64,000 nt of DNA. Source: Mermis nigrescens. Lineage: Eukaryota > Nematoda > Enoplea > Mermithida > Mermithidae. The notes beneath the pieces are model-generated. The model did not search any database and was not told where the DNA came from. It saw only the letters and a list, made by a program, of their open reading frames with translations. This document shows, one piece after another, positions 46,995-57,933 of the stretch. The stretch covers positions 17,635,026 to 17,699,025 of the forward strand of contig JAVLUZ010000145.1 of the NCBI GenBank assembly GCA_036768485.1. Direction: 5' to 3'. The translations under genes and the position numbers were made by a program. How positions within the stretch are numbered: position 1 is the first letter of the stretch; the number at the start of each line of letters is the position of its first letter.

Positions 46995-47252
46995 GCTTAT
47001 GACTATTAACAATCAGACTTTGAATTGATAGCTGTTTTATTGTGCTTCTTTATACATAGATTTTTTGTTTTTAATACTAATCATGCTATAAACTCTTCAA
47101 CAATTAAAATCAAAGGTACCCTTGTATGTCCCCCAGAAAATGTTGTCCGTACGCACTACCCCTCTTGACCGGGCTCATATTTGCGTGACCCCCGTCTTAT
47201 AAGTAGAGGCACAATTTAAATTGATGATTTTAATTCTAGCCGAGAGCCATAC

Positions 47253-47384
47253 ACCAAGACATCGGTTATTTTTCAGCCGAGAAATTTCAGATTGAAGTCG
47301 GATTTTCAAATTTTTTACTTCTTGCCGCATTTGCAAAACATTTTGCGAAATATTCGAAAAACAGTCAAATCTTTTCACTATTTC
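47253..47384 (-). CDS. unrecognised tail-anchored protein, exon 2
   Basis: Starts after acceptor TATTTTTAG and reads EIVKRFDCFSNISQNVLQMR and then QEVKNLKIRLQSEISRLKNN, a clear heptad-like coiled coil. The chosen donor (GTATGG at 47252) keeps phase 0 with the exon at 46009; a donor two bases earlier would not. The exon is 132 bases, phase 0 at both ends. No family recognised. Confidence 0.55.
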
Positions 47385-47467
47385 CTAAAAATAATTATCC
47401 TAGCACTTCTGTCAAAAGAGATAAAATTATACAACTGATGTGCGAAATTCATAATTAAATAACTAAC

Positions 47468-47599
47468 CAATAAGAAGGCTGTTGCCTTTTTTGGGACCCT
47501 CGATTCGAAATCACAGTGATATGCCGTGCGTAAGGATGAGCGGAAAACCGTTTGAACTGTCTTTTTTGTCCTATCGAGCACTCCTTGTTTGAGTAACAT
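47468..47599 (-). CDS. unrecognised tail-anchored protein, exon 1
   Basis: Proposed first coding exon. ATG at 47599 gives MLLKQGVLDRTKKTVQTVFR, continuing to KKATAFLL before donor GTTAGT at 47467. It joins exon 2 in phase 0. An in-frame ATG at 47668 would add 23 residues with a hydrophobic stretch and cannot be excluded. The three exons give about 175 residues. All three splice junctions being in phase is the main support for a real gene. Confidence 0.5.
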
Positions 47600-47818
47600 G
47601 TCACAATGTAAAAATAAATGAACATACATATAAAACGCACGCAACACAAAAGCGCGGCAGCTGAACAAATAGAGGAAGCAGAATTATTTTTACATGAATA
47701 AGGAGCGGTGTTTAAATAAGTCTGCAGTAAAGCTGGTTTACAATGAGATTATAGTCGGAAACAATAAAGGTCTCCATGATTTTTTAGATTTGGTAGATCC
47801 GTAAGTACGCATCTGCTG

Positions 47819-48251
47819 CTGACCACACATGGGCGTGGGGGTAGGAGGGTTTAGACCACGAGAATTCAGAATTCTCCCCACAGATTACGGAAGACTCGCT
47901 TCTCCCCAGAATTGAATTTGTGGCATGCCTTTTTGCGATTCTTGCTATAGTCTGTTCCATTCTATACGGCCCATGTTAGCTGAATTCTTATTACTATATT
48001 TGTTTTCCACTGCATCAATGGCTCCTCCAATTATGCCCTCGTATCAGCTGGTTGCTTTACACTCTCCTTATTTACGTTTGTTCAATATGCTTTGCTTAGT
48101 ATGTGGTGAATTTAACAAACTGCTACAACAACCTAAACCGTAAAATGTTGTGCTACAGTAATGAGCCGTAATCGGAAATAAGCCAGTTGGAATGGAACAA
48201 ACTATAGAAGTGTCCATCCAGACCCCCAGAATTCGACTGCTGCCCATATAT
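47819..48251. mobile_element. copy of the 9-bp duplication family, interrupted
   Basis: The left end CACACATGGGCGTGGGGG and the right end GCTGCCCATATAT resemble the family of 38541-38799. It was split by insertion of the 47945-48207 MITE. No target duplication is seen. Confidence 0.45.
47945..48207. mobile_element. 263-bp MITE with CTATAGTCTGTTCCATTC ends
   Basis: Left end CTATAGTCTGTTCCATTC and right end GGAATGGAACAAACTATAG are inverted repeats. A similar left end occurs at 55017 and 59423 (AATAGTCTGTTCCATTC). The + strand open frame covering it (47925-48143) is not a gene. Confidence 0.75.
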
Positions 48252-48554
48252 GTATGCTCTGGACCTTGCGCTCATGTAAGAATATGTACAGTAAGTAACC
48301 TAGCAAAAAGTTTGCTTTATTTTCAATGAACAAGCGCCGATTTGGACTGTTAAAAAATAAAATAGGACCAAGGTAAAGGGTCAAAAAGTGAGACAAATCC
48401 ATACTAATTGCTTTAAGACTTATTAAACGTTTTTATTTGCTTCTTTTCCCACATAAGTACGGGAAATCTACTATAGCTAGCATAGCCATAAGGGGAGCAA
48501 GCTGGACGTCCGCTCAGGACTGTTAGAAATCAGAGTATTATGAACATCCTTTTT

Positions 48555-48722
48555 TATAGTCTGTTTCACATAAGTTTGGGCATAAATTTTAAGAATTTTT
48601 TGAAAGTAGGTCGACGGATTACGATAATTATATATCAAGTGAATGCTGTAATCGCAATCTGTCGGCTAATTGTCGGACATAGTTCTTAAAATTTATGCCC
48701 AAACTTGTGCGAAAAGTTGTAG
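48555..48722. mobile_element. 165-bp MITE (TATAGTCTGTTTCAC family), copy
   Basis: Starts TATAGTCTGTTTCACATAAG. The inner inverted blocks GGGCATAAATTTTAAGAA and TTCTTAAAATTTATGCCC are perfect. The outer right end is decayed (CGAAAAGTTGTAG). In the tyrosine decarboxylase intron. Confidence 0.75.
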
Positions 48723-48990
48723 TGTCAAATCACATTGTATAACATACATAGCAAACTCAAATGTACATAGCAATCAACGATAATAAATCCAAATATTTTA
48801 AAAATAAGTGCTGCTTTCATGTGTATTCGCGAATTAATTTGAAATTCTGAATTCAGTGAACTTAATACGAAAATTATTAAAAATAGATTAATTTCAATTT
48901 TTTCTGTCATGAGCGTTTCCTCTGGATTTAAACAATGTCAGCGTCTTGCAGGATTTTTATATACATATTTACCTATTGTAAATATTTCAG

Positions 48991-49061
48991 GGTTAAAGAT
49001 AGGTTCAAGCTCACGCAAGCGTTGGTTGTTGACCCACTGTATCTTCAACACGGATGGATGG
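48991..49061 (+). CDS. tyrosine decarboxylase, exon c
   Basis: Follows acceptor AAATATTTCAG. The first G completes the Trp codon from 45147, giving MWVKDRFKLTQALVVDPLYL and then QHGWM. This is the conserved segment after the PLP lysine in the decarboxylase family. The donor GTATAA at 49062 leaves phase 1, which does not match the phase 0 start of 50569. The residues AIDYR expected between them are also missing. An undetected small exon is the likely explanation. Confidence 0.9.
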
Positions 49062-50568
49062 GTATAAATATTTGCTTTACAGTAATCAGAGTACTTACCT
49101 GTGATTCTAATTTATTTTTGTTTAAGATAAGGCCATTGACTATAGAGTAAGTTATTCTTGTCGTGGTTTGCATAAAGCAATGATGGTCAACTCCATTTTC
49201 GCATTCACATCAAAATTTTTTTATTCACCATTTAACATAATTTCTTAATTTTTTTGAAATTTATTAATTTTTTATTTTTATTCACCTTGAGAATTTTTTC
49301 ACAAAAATGGAAACAAATTCTAAATAGATTTGTAACCAGAGATGCGCATGGGAATTCGTGAGTCCAGATACTCTCAGAAAAGACGCAAAATTTTCTGGAA
49401 GAATGAGACGAAAGTGAAAAAATATGACAAAAATGAGGTCGAAAACGGAAAAATTTAAAAACTTTCCTTACAAAAGTTGTTAAAAACAATTGGTAACTGT
49501 CAACTATAGTATAGTTTGTGCGCTTATATTTTAATACAAATTAGGCCATATCGGTTCAGGCAAGCTCTTGATTTGACCTTATAGGGGCTCATCCGGCCTC
49601 TGTGCGTCTTGGTTTTTTAGGAATCATACAAGGTGGCGGTAAGCACTGAAAATTTGTAGCCTTTTTGATGAATTTCAATGTTTCCTCGCATTTTCCACTT
49701 AAAGAAAAAATTGAAGGGACGCAAAATTGAAGCTGAGTGCATATGAAAATATAATAGGTACCGTCAACGGGAGTTACTTTGTACCATTTTAAGCATTTTT
49801 CCTGAATATCTAGGTAAGTGTTAGCTTACCATCGCTCATCTTTTGTAAATTGATAAGTATCAGTGCTCTGCATGTTATCCGAAAACTTGATTGCTTATTT
49901 AGCAAATGCAGCTGAGTAATTGGCGATAAATCAGTCGAACGAAATTAGTATTATTAGTGTGCTGGCAATCATTATAATGAATTATTATCAGTCCATAAGC
50001 TTTTAAGGCTAAAGCTTAACAAAAAATTCTTTTAATTGCGTTTCAAGGGCTTGGACTTGACTACAAAATAAAAAGGCAGAGATATGATAATGATTTCAAA
50101 GATATTTGCACTCTAGCAATGCTGTTGAAAGCTCTAAATCAGTTATAAAGATTGGGTCATACATCGAGGTGTAAGATTGGACCTCCTCCTACCACCTCAC
50201 TTAATACAATAAAAACTTTGAGGAAGGAAGCGATTTAGAATCAGTAAATATTCTAGTTCCGGAAAAAACCGGCTTAATCAGGGTAGGTTACATAAAATGG
50301 TCACAGAAATATTTTTATACTTCGAGTCGCTATGATGTACTTGCTTCAAAATATAGCTTCAAGAAAAACCACCATATTCTGACAACAAAACCACCACGCG
50401 CGCTCTCATCGCGCCGGTCTAATCGTAATACCGTATAATGTTGTTTTAAATTAATTCACTGCAACCGCGTCCCGTGAATATTTACAATTTTGTCAGAAAA
50501 AGTGCAAGGTACGAAATTGCCCCTTATACAAACTACCCCGCCCCGTTGACCGTACTTTATCACTTTAG

Positions 50569-50667
50569 CATTGGGGTATTCCGCTAAGTCGCCGCTTCCG
50601 ATCTCTGAAGTTATGGTTTGTTATTCGAATGTACGGCGTGAGTGGATTGCAACGTTATATTCGTGAA
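50569..50667 (+). CDS. tyrosine decarboxylase, exon d
   Basis: After acceptor TCACTTTAG it encodes [20 protein letters not shown] and [12 protein letters not shown], nearly identical to the corresponding part of arthropod tyrosine decarboxylases. The donor GTAAGT at 50668 is a consensus site. The remaining C-terminal exons were not found; the sequence to the right is transposon-rich and broken by a gap. Confidence 0.93.
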
Positions 50668-50767
50668 GTAAGTTCATCGTTTTATGCATTATGTGAGTCA
50701 TTTATTAAAGAATCATCTGAATGCAGCAGAGGCGGATTATCGCGTCGCCTGAACTTTTCCCAAATAG

Positions 50768-50944
50768 CAGGGGTGGATTTAGGGGGAGGCGGCCGCCCCC
50801 TCCTATCAGCCCAAAATTAAGGATTTTTGAGCGATTTTCAGCGATTTCCGGGTTTTAAACGGCTAATTTATCCGCCCAAGTCAGGGTTCCGCCCCCCTCC
50901 CTAGAGGTACCGCTCCCCTTAGGAAAATCCTGGATCCGCCACTG
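50768..50944. mobile_element. hAT-like family N1 short copy
   Basis: Ends CAGGGGTGGATTTAGGGGG and ATCCTGGATCCGCCACTG are inverted. The flanks CCAAATAG and TCAAATAG agree in seven of eight bases. 177 bp, 100 bases after tyrosine decarboxylase exon d. Confidence 0.8.
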
Positions 50945-51517
50945 TCAAATAGTCAAAAATATGCAGGTCCGAGAAATGCGCTAACGTGCAGCGTTTTCCC
51001 GCCGTTTCGCGTTGACTACTTTTATGCGAAATCATTCCTGACGCATTTGGAACAATTTCAAAATTTTCACAACTTTGTGCGAAAAAGTGCCTAAAATTTT
51101 AACTCAACCGACAATTTGGCTCAAAGCACCGAAAAATTAGTGATTGCGACAAAATTCAATACTTTGTTATTTGATGTACGACGACTTTAAGCCTAAATTG
51201 AGCCAAGAGATTATCGGAACCGTAGGTTTTATCTCATTTGTTATTATTTCAGTTGACTTTTCGTTAGAACTCGCAAATTTACTCCCGATATAAGCATGTT
51301 TGTTTTATTATTTGATCAGGGTATAAATGAGGTGGAGCAAATAACACGTGTCTGAATTACTTAACTGCAAATTACACATGTCTGTATTACTGAATAAGTT
51401 TTAAGCATATGTTTTAAATTTTTTATGTTTTAAACCAAATAACAAAGCCTGACTAATTAAAATTTGCATAGGTATCTAAATGTTCTCTAACATGTAAATA
51501 TTGTGGACAGAGAGACT

Positions 51518-51691
51518 TATTGTCTGCTTAACATAACTTAGTACAGAAATTCTAAGAATTTTCGCCGACAGTAGGCCGACGGTTACGCTATTTATATATC
51601 AGATCAATGCCATAATCGTAATCTGTCAGCTTTTTGCCATAGATAGTTTTAAAATTTATGACTGAAGTAAGTTGTGTGAAACAGACAATAG
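51518..51691. mobile_element. 165-bp MITE family, copy
   Basis: Starts TATTGTCTGCTTAACATAAC and ends GTTGTGTGAAACAGACAATA, imperfectly inverted. It contains TATATATCAGATCAATGCCA as in other members. Confidence 0.7.
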
Positions 51692-51834
51692 TTTAATGAT
51701 TCGTCATGTCAATGAAGGATTTTTTGTGGGAAAAGTAAAAGCTGGAAAGGGAAATGGAAAAGACGGATAAAAGCCGGAAATGGAAACGTTGGGTAAAATC
51801 CGGAAACGGAAACGGATATTATTGTGCACACGCT

Positions 51835-52530
51835 CTCGTCGAGGGTTTTCTCTGCCCTGATAGTAGTCCAAAGTGTCGGAAACGGGCTTCTCCAAGTAGG
51901 GCCCATCAGAGTTAACACCTCCAACCCCATCTCCGGCAAAATTTCTCCCACTGAAGGGGGATTAAGCGGCTCGGAAATAGGGTACCCCATTATTCATTTG
52001 TGAAGCTGACCCCGTTTCCGTCAGGGTTTCTCCGCCCTGGGGGTAGTCCAAAGCGCCGGAACCGTGGTTCCCCACGTAGATGGCCCATCAGGGAAACACA
52101 TTCACCCCATTTCCCGCAAATTTCTCTTACTGAAGCGGGTTTAGCGGCTCGGAAACGGGATAACCCATTATTCATAAGCTGACCCCAGTTGCGTCAGGGG
52201 TTTCTTCGCCCTGGGGGTACTCTAAATGCCAAAAACTGGTATCCCCAAGTAGTGCCTGTCAGGGTGAACACTACTAACCCCATTTCCGGCAAAATTTCTC
52301 CCGCTGAAGGGGGTTTAGCGGCTCGGAAACGGGTTAACCCATTATTCATATGTGAAGCTGACCCCGGTCCCGTTGGCGGTTTCTTCACCCTGAGTTAGTC
52401 TAAAGTGCCGGAACCGGGTTCCCCAAGTAATGCCCATCAGGGTAAACAACCCCAACTCCGCCTCCGGCAAAATTCTCTCACTGAAGGGGGTTTATGGGCT
52501 CGGAAGCAGGGTACCCCATTATTCACATGT
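51835..52530. repeat. GC-rich tandem repeat, about 170-180 bp unit
   Basis: About four units. Each contains TTTCTCCGCCCTGG, a GCGCCGGAACC block, GCCCATCAGGG, TTTCCGGCAAAATTTCTC and AGCGGCTCGGAAACGGG, and ends CCCATTATTCA. Units differ by 10-20 percent by eye. The GC content contrasts sharply with the flanks. Short open frames on both strands are by-products. Confidence 0.85.
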
Positions 52531-52602
52531 GAGGCATAAGGTCTGCGTTGCCTAATTCGCTACTTTTTTCGATCAATTTTTTTGGTAAATAGTTTATTTC
52601 TA

Positions 52603-52797
52603 TTGGGAGGCCGCAGAATATACTTCAATTTTTAGCATTGTTTTAGAGAAAGTCTGGTTTTTAACATATTTTGCGATTTTTGGCATATAACATAGGGGGA
52701 GATTTTTCCTTGTTTCCGCTCCCCTTTTACATCCTCGATAATTCACAATCCACATCCCCTTTTTGTTCCATCGGAGCATTTTTTCTTCGCTAGTGCA
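52603..52797. repeat. solitary arm of the foldback element
   Basis: Runs from GCCGCAGAATATACTTC to the GAGCATTTTTTCTTCGCTAG side and matches the right arm of 42531-43353. The bases before it (AATTCGCTACTTTTTTCG) also match the loop of that element, so it is a deletion derivative with one arm. Confidence 0.8.
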
Positions 52798-52803
52798 TAT
52801 ATC

Positions 52804-53366
52804 TATAGTCTGTTTCAATTATTCGAGAGCTTTTTAGTCAATTTTTTCAAGGGCTACAGTATGCAAAACAAGACGAATTACTGTAACTCGGCAGATCGAA
52901 AGCTCGGTTAAGGCGATTGGCTGGAATTCTTCAATTTTTTAATGCACTAATTAGCCCTTATAACTCTAATTTAGGCAATTAATCAGTTCTGGGACATACT
53001 ACAGTAAGTGCGCTAAACAAAACGCTGCCGGCTGGAATCGAGCCCAGGGTTGCTTCGACTACAAAGCAGAGGTTTTACCACTAAGGTATGTGGGAAGTTC
53101 GCGACGTTTCTTAACATCTTACTCTATTGTCTTTAAGGTGTCAAAAGGATAAGTTGAATGCGCCATTTTTTATCTGTAACTCATCTGATCTGCTGGAAGA
53201 CAGAGGAATAAGTATATGCCGCAAAAATGTTATTGAAAAACCCTTATTTACTATGTACGTAGCTATAGTGAGATCTAGCGACCTACAGTAAATAAGAAAG
53301 AATGGAGTTACTGTAACCTCCGAAAACATCAACTGAAAAAGCTCTCGGATAAATGAAATAGATGAG
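52804..53366. mobile_element. 560-bp MITE with tRNA-like segment, copy A
   Basis: Starts TATAGTCTGTTTCAATTATT with CGAGAGCTTTTT. The right end has AAAAAGCTCTCGGATAAATG and a decayed tip. Several ACTGTAA and CTACAGTA motifs occur. The inner segment 53025-53095 resembles a tRNA gene on the - strand. Confidence 0.75.
53025..53095 (-). other. tRNA-like segment inside MITE copy A
   Basis: Read on the - strand, it has TACCTTAGTGGTAAAACCTC, close to the tRNA A box TRGYNNARNNG. About 31 bases on is GGGCTCGATTCC, close to the B box GWTCRANNC with one mismatch. The acceptor stem does not pair, so it is not a working tRNA, but it could retain an RNA polymerase III promoter. Confidence 0.6.
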
Positions 53367-53529
53367 ACGAAAAAAATTAACGCCCTTTTTTGTGATCGAT
53401 TTATATTTATTATTGAATTTTAATCCATGCACAGGGCTTCATGAAGTGAACTCTTATACATTTGTGTGGGTATCTAATGGCTTGACTTAAAAACGTGCAG
53501 ATGTTGAATACATAGTAAGGTATTTAAAG

Positions 53530-53645
53530 CCTGTTTCACTTAATTACAGTAGATGATACAGATTGCGATTAAATCATTGATTTGATATTTAATTATCGTA
53601 ACCACTCGGCTCAATGTCGATGAAAATTGTTTATACATATGTATG
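53530..53645. mobile_element. half copy of the 165-bp MITE
   Basis: Starts AAGCCTGTTTCACTTAATTAC and contains TATTTAATTATCGTAACCAC and CTCGGCTCAATGTCGATG. The right terminus is missing. Confidence 0.5.
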
Positions 53646-53814
53646 CATGAAGGCGGCGGGGCGGGTGCAAGCTGGAATACCAACACATTAACTGAGCGAC
53701 TTAAAAGTTAACCTGAGCGACGTTGAATTAGTATACTAAACTAGTTAGGGACTGCAAGCCTATGATTTAAGCCTACATGAGTGTAAAGTTCATAGGAAGA
53801 ACCCAACCCGTAAG

Positions 53815-54373
53815 CTATAGTCTGTTTCATTTATTCGAGAGCCTTTTTCAGTGAATTTTTTTGAAGGATACAGTATGCATTACTAGGTGATTTACTGTAA
53901 CTTGACAGAAAAGTTGAGTGGGGGAGAGTGGCCGCCATTCTTTCATTTTTAATGCACTTAACCGTCCAAGACTTAATTCAAATCTAAACAGGTGCTGTGA
54001 GGGTGACATATACAGTAAGTGCGCTAAGTAAAAATTTTGCAGCAGGAAGAGCCCGTGTTGCTTCGACGACTATCAGACGTTCTACCACTACGCTAAGCGG
54101 AAGTTTTCAGCATTGTTTAAAATACTAGTCTATTGGTTTTAACGGTCGCTTTATGACAAGCTGATTGCGCGAATTCCATCTGCTTGTTGCATGATCCGCT
54201 GGAATACGAGAATAAATTATGCCGTAAGAAATTTTATTGAGAAACCCTCTCTTCCTATGTATGTAGCTACAGTAATTTCAAAATGACATACAGTAATTAG
54301 GGACGATTGAATTACTGTAGCTTCTCGAAAAAGATTTGATGAAAAAGCTCTCGGATGAACGAAACAGAGTATA
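53815..54373. mobile_element. 560-bp MITE with tRNA-like segment, copy B
   Basis: The ends CTATAGTCTGTTTCATTTAT and CGGATGAACGAAACAGAGTATA are inverted. It contains CTACAGTA and TTACTGTA motifs and, at 54038-54104, a second tRNA-like segment. It is diverged from copy A throughout, so it is a separate member and not a recent duplicate. Confidence 0.8.
54038..54104 (-). other. tRNA-like segment inside MITE copy B
   Basis: On the - strand TAGCGTAGTGGTAGAACG fits the A-box consensus TRGYNNARNNG at every position. The B-box region (ACGGGCTCTTCC) is decayed. The relative position in the element is the same as in copy A. Confidence 0.6.
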
Positions 54374-54441
54374 AGTTTCATATAAGTACTGTAAAGTGAG
54401 AAGGGACCGGCTTCTTAGCCTACCTCAGACTAAAGTAAGAC

Positions 54442-54609
54442 TAAAGTCTGTTTCAAATAAGTTGGCGCATAAATTTTAAGAAATTTCATCGACAGTTAGC
54501 CGAGGGTACGATAATTATATATCAGATCAATGCTATAATCGCAATCTGTCAGCTTATTGTCGGAGACACTTTTAAAATTTATGAACGAACTTGTGTGAAA
54601 CGGTCTATA
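54442..54609. mobile_element. 165-bp MITE family, copy
   Basis: Starts TAAAGTCTGTTTCAAATAAG and ends GAACTTGTGTGAAACGGTCTATA. Interior GATAATTATATATCAGATC as in the other copies. Confidence 0.8.
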
Positions 54610-55374
54610 GACGTTTAATGTAGGTCGGGGGATGGACCCCCAAATATATCGTGTCCTATGCTTAGTATACACATATTTAATAAATTGTGGTGTAAAGTAT
54701 CTATGCATTTTGACCTGAACACTGCACAAAAAACTTGACACTCATTGTATGTACATCTTTAAGTTATCCTCAATATTATTTATTAACAAATATAATTGCT
54801 TCAAAGAGGATATTAAAGGTAATAAAGTAATAATATAGCTGATGTCATATTATCTTCTCACTGTAGCAAACACATCAAAGCGATGCAATTATGTACTACT
54901 TACTGTATCTTTCCGCTTCTGCAAAGCGCTTAAATGCAGGCTTGCCGAGTGTCTAAAAACTGCAGTCAGTGCTGCACAAAACATAGGATATGCAACATGT
55001 GTATTCAATTTTATACAATAGTCTGTTCCATTCTAAACGGCCCATTTTCGCTTTACCGCTTATTACTGTAGCCGAAGATTGTACGGGTTAGTTTGGTATG
55101 ACAATCTGTCAGATGCGTCACATAATAAACGAAGTATATTAAACCTCAATACGAAGTATTTAAAGCAACTAGCTGTTATGAAAGCATGATCGAAGAAGCC
55201 GTTTGTGCGGTTAAAATCTATTCCAGTAATAAGACTTCAGCAAAAAAACAGTAGAACATTGTTACGTTGACAGTTTTTATCACATTCTTATTTAATTTTT
55301 TGTACGCAAGTTATATAGTTTGCGCAATAAAATAGAAGCGATTATTCACTGTAGATATCCGTGCGAATAGACCG

Positions 55375-55474
55375 NNNNNNNNNNNNNNNNNNNNNNNNNN
55401 NNNNNNNNNNNNNNNNNNNNNNNNNNNNNNNNNNNNNNNNNNNNNNNNNNNNNNNNNNNNNNNNNNNNNNNNNN
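55375..55474. other. assembly gap, 100 N
   Basis: Exactly 100 undetermined bases, the usual placeholder for a gap of unknown size. The flanking contig ends repeat each other over 4.3 kb. Confidence 1.
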
Positions 55475-55908
55475 AAAAGTGCCTAAAATTTTAACTCAAC
55501 CGACAATTTGGCTCAAAGCACCGAAAAATTGATGATTGCGACAAAATTCAATACTTTGTTATTTGATGTACGACGACTTTAAGCCTAAATTGGGCAGAGA
55601 TTATCGGAACCGTAGGTTTTTATCTCATTTGTTATTATTTCAGTTGACTTTTCGTTAGAACTCTCGATTTCTCCCGATATAAGCATGTTTGTTTTATTAT
55701 TTGATCAGGGTATAAATGAGGTGGAGCAAATAACACGTGTCTGAATTACTTAACTGCAAATTACACATGTCTGTATTACTGAATAAGTTTTAAGCATATG
55801 TTTTAAATTTTTTATGTTTTAAACCAAATAACAAAGCCTGACTAATTAAGGAATTTGCATAGGTATCTAAATGTTCTCTAACATGTAAATATTGTGGACA
55901 GAGAGACT

Positions 55909-56085
55909 TATTGTCTGCTTAACATAACTTAGTTACATGAAATTCTAAGAATTTTCGCCGACAGTAGGCCGACGGTTGCGCTATTTTATATATCAGATCA
56001 ATGCCATAATCGTAATCTGTCAGCTTTTTGCCATAGATAGTTTTAAAATTTATGACTGAAGTAAGTTGTGTGGAAACAGACAATA
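55909..56085. mobile_element. 165-bp MITE, second copy of 51518
   Basis: Same element and flanks as 51518-51691, with small indels. Confidence 0.7.
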
Positions 56086-56224
56086 GTTTAATGATTCGTC
56101 ATGTCAATGAAGGATTTTTTGTAAGGAAGAAGTAAAACCTGGAAAGGGAAATGGAAGCAAGACGGGTAAAAGCCGGAAATGGAAACGTTGGGTAAAATCC
56201 GGAAACGGAAACGGATATTATTGT

Positions 56225-56940
56225 GCACACGCTCTCGTCGGGGGCTTCTCTGCCCTGATAGTAGTCAAAGTGCCGGAAACGGGCTTCTCCAAGTAGGGCC
56301 CATCAGAGTTAACACCTCCAACCCCCATCTCCGGCAAAATTTCTCCCACTGAAGGGGATTAAGCGGCTCGGAAATAGGGTGCCCCGTTATTCATTTGTGA
56401 AGCTGACCCCGTTTCCGTCAGGGGTTTCTCCGCCCTGGGGGTAGTCCAAAGCGCCGGAACCGTGGTTCCCCACGTAGATGGCCCATCAGGGAAACACCAT
56501 TCACCCCATTTCCCTGGAAAATTTCTCTCCTACTGAAGCGGGTTTAACGGCTCGGAAACGGGATAACCCATTATTCGCCATCAGCTGACCCCAGTTGCGT
56601 CAGGGGTTTCTTCGCCCTGGGGTACTCTAAATGCCAAAAACTGGTATCCCCAAGTAGTGCCTGTCAGGGTGAAACGAACACTACTAACCCCCATTTCCGG
56701 CAAAAATTTCTCCCGCTGAAGGGGTTTAGCGGCTCCGGAAACGGGGTAACCCGATTATTCATATGTGAAGCTGACCCCGGTCCCGTTGGCGGTTTCTTCA
56801 CCCTGAGTTAGTCTAAAGTGCCGCAGACCCGAGTTTCTCCAAGTAATGCCCATCAGGGTAAACAACCCCAACTCCGCCTCCGGCCAAAATTCTCTCACTG
56901 AAGGGGGTTTAGGGGCTCGGAAGCGGGGTACCCCATTATT
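56225..56940. repeat. GC-rich tandem repeat, second copy of 51835
   Basis: Same four units in the same order as 51835-52530. The two versions differ mainly in homopolymer lengths and small insertions, for example GCAAAA against GGCAAAAA. Confidence 0.85.
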
Positions 56941-57021
56941 CACATGTGAGGCATAAGGTCTGCATTGCTAATTCGCTGCTTTTTTCGATCAATTTTTTGG
57001 TAAATAGTTTATTTCTATTGG

Positions 57022-57213
57022 GAGGCCTGCAGAACATACTTCGATTTTTAGCATTGTTTAGAGAAAGTCTGGTTTTTAACATATTTTGCGATTTTTGGCA
57101 TATAACATATGGGGAGATTTTTCCTAGTCCCCTCCTTTTACATCCTCGATAATTCACAATCCCAAGCATATTCCCCTTTTTTGTTCCATCGGAGCATTTT
57201 CTTTGCTAGTGCA
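57022..57213. repeat. solitary foldback arm, second copy
   Basis: Matches 52603-52797 and the right arm of 42531-43353. Confidence 0.8.
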
Positions 57214-57219
57214 TATATC

Positions 57220-57770
57220 TATAGTCTGTTTCATTTATTCGAGAGCTTTTTAGTCAATTTTGTTTAAGGGCTACAGTATGCGAAACAAGACGAATTACTG
57301 TAATTTGGCAGATCAGCTCAGTGAGGGCGAGTGGCTGGAATTCTTCAATTTTTAATGCACTAATGAGCCCTTATAACTTTAATTTAGGCACTTAATCAGT
57401 GCTGGGACATATACTACAGTAAGTGCGCTAAACAAAAAGCTATCGGCTGGAATCGAGCCCGGGTTGCTTCGACTACAAGCAGAGGTTTTACCACTGAGGT
57501 ATGCGGGAGTTCGCGACGTTTCTTAACATCTTACTCTATTGTGTTTAAGGTGTCAACAGGATAAGTTGAATGCGCCATTTTTATCTGTAAGTTAATTCGA
57601 TCTGCTGGAAGACGAGAATAAATTATGCCGCAAAAATGTTATTGAAAAACCCTTCTTTACTACGTAGCTATAGTGAGATCTAGCGACCTACAGTAAATAA
57701 GAAAGAATGGGTTACTGTAACCTCTGAAAACATTTACTGAAAAAGCTCTCGGATAAATGAAACAGATAGA
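57220..57770. mobile_element. 560-bp MITE with tRNA-like segment, second copy of A
   Basis: The left end TATAGTCTGTTTCATTTATT is better preserved than at 52804. The tRNA-like segment lies at 57439-57509 on the - strand, with A-box-like TACCTCAGTGG and B-box-like GCTCGATTC. Confidence 0.8.
57439..57509 (-). other. tRNA-like segment, second copy of A
   Basis: Clearest version of the segment: A-box match 10 of 11 and B-box match 8 of 9 with normal spacing. A stem of the expected acceptor length is not formed. Confidence 0.6.
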
Positions 57771-57933
57771 CGAAAAAAATTAACGCCGTTTTTGTAATCG
57801 ATTTATATTTATTCTTGAATTGTAATCCATGCACAGGGCTTCATGAAGTGAACTCATATATACATTAATGTGTGGGTATCTAATGGCTTGACTTAAAAAC
57901 GTGCAGAGGTTGAATACATAGTAAGGTATTTAA

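Larger units (their letters stand above)
51083..55374. repeat. 4.3 kb segment repeated after the gap (copy 1)
   Basis: This whole stretch up to the gap corresponds, base for base with scattered single-base differences and small indels, to 55475-59779. Copy 1 ends exactly at the gap and copy 2 begins exactly after it. That is the pattern of two contig ends that overlap but were not merged. Contents: MITEs, a GC-rich tandem repeat and a solitary foldback arm; no gene. Confidence 0.9.

Noticed and set aside
53025..53095. Functional tRNA gene
   Set aside because: A and B boxes are present, but the acceptor and T stems do not pair, so it is only tRNA-like.
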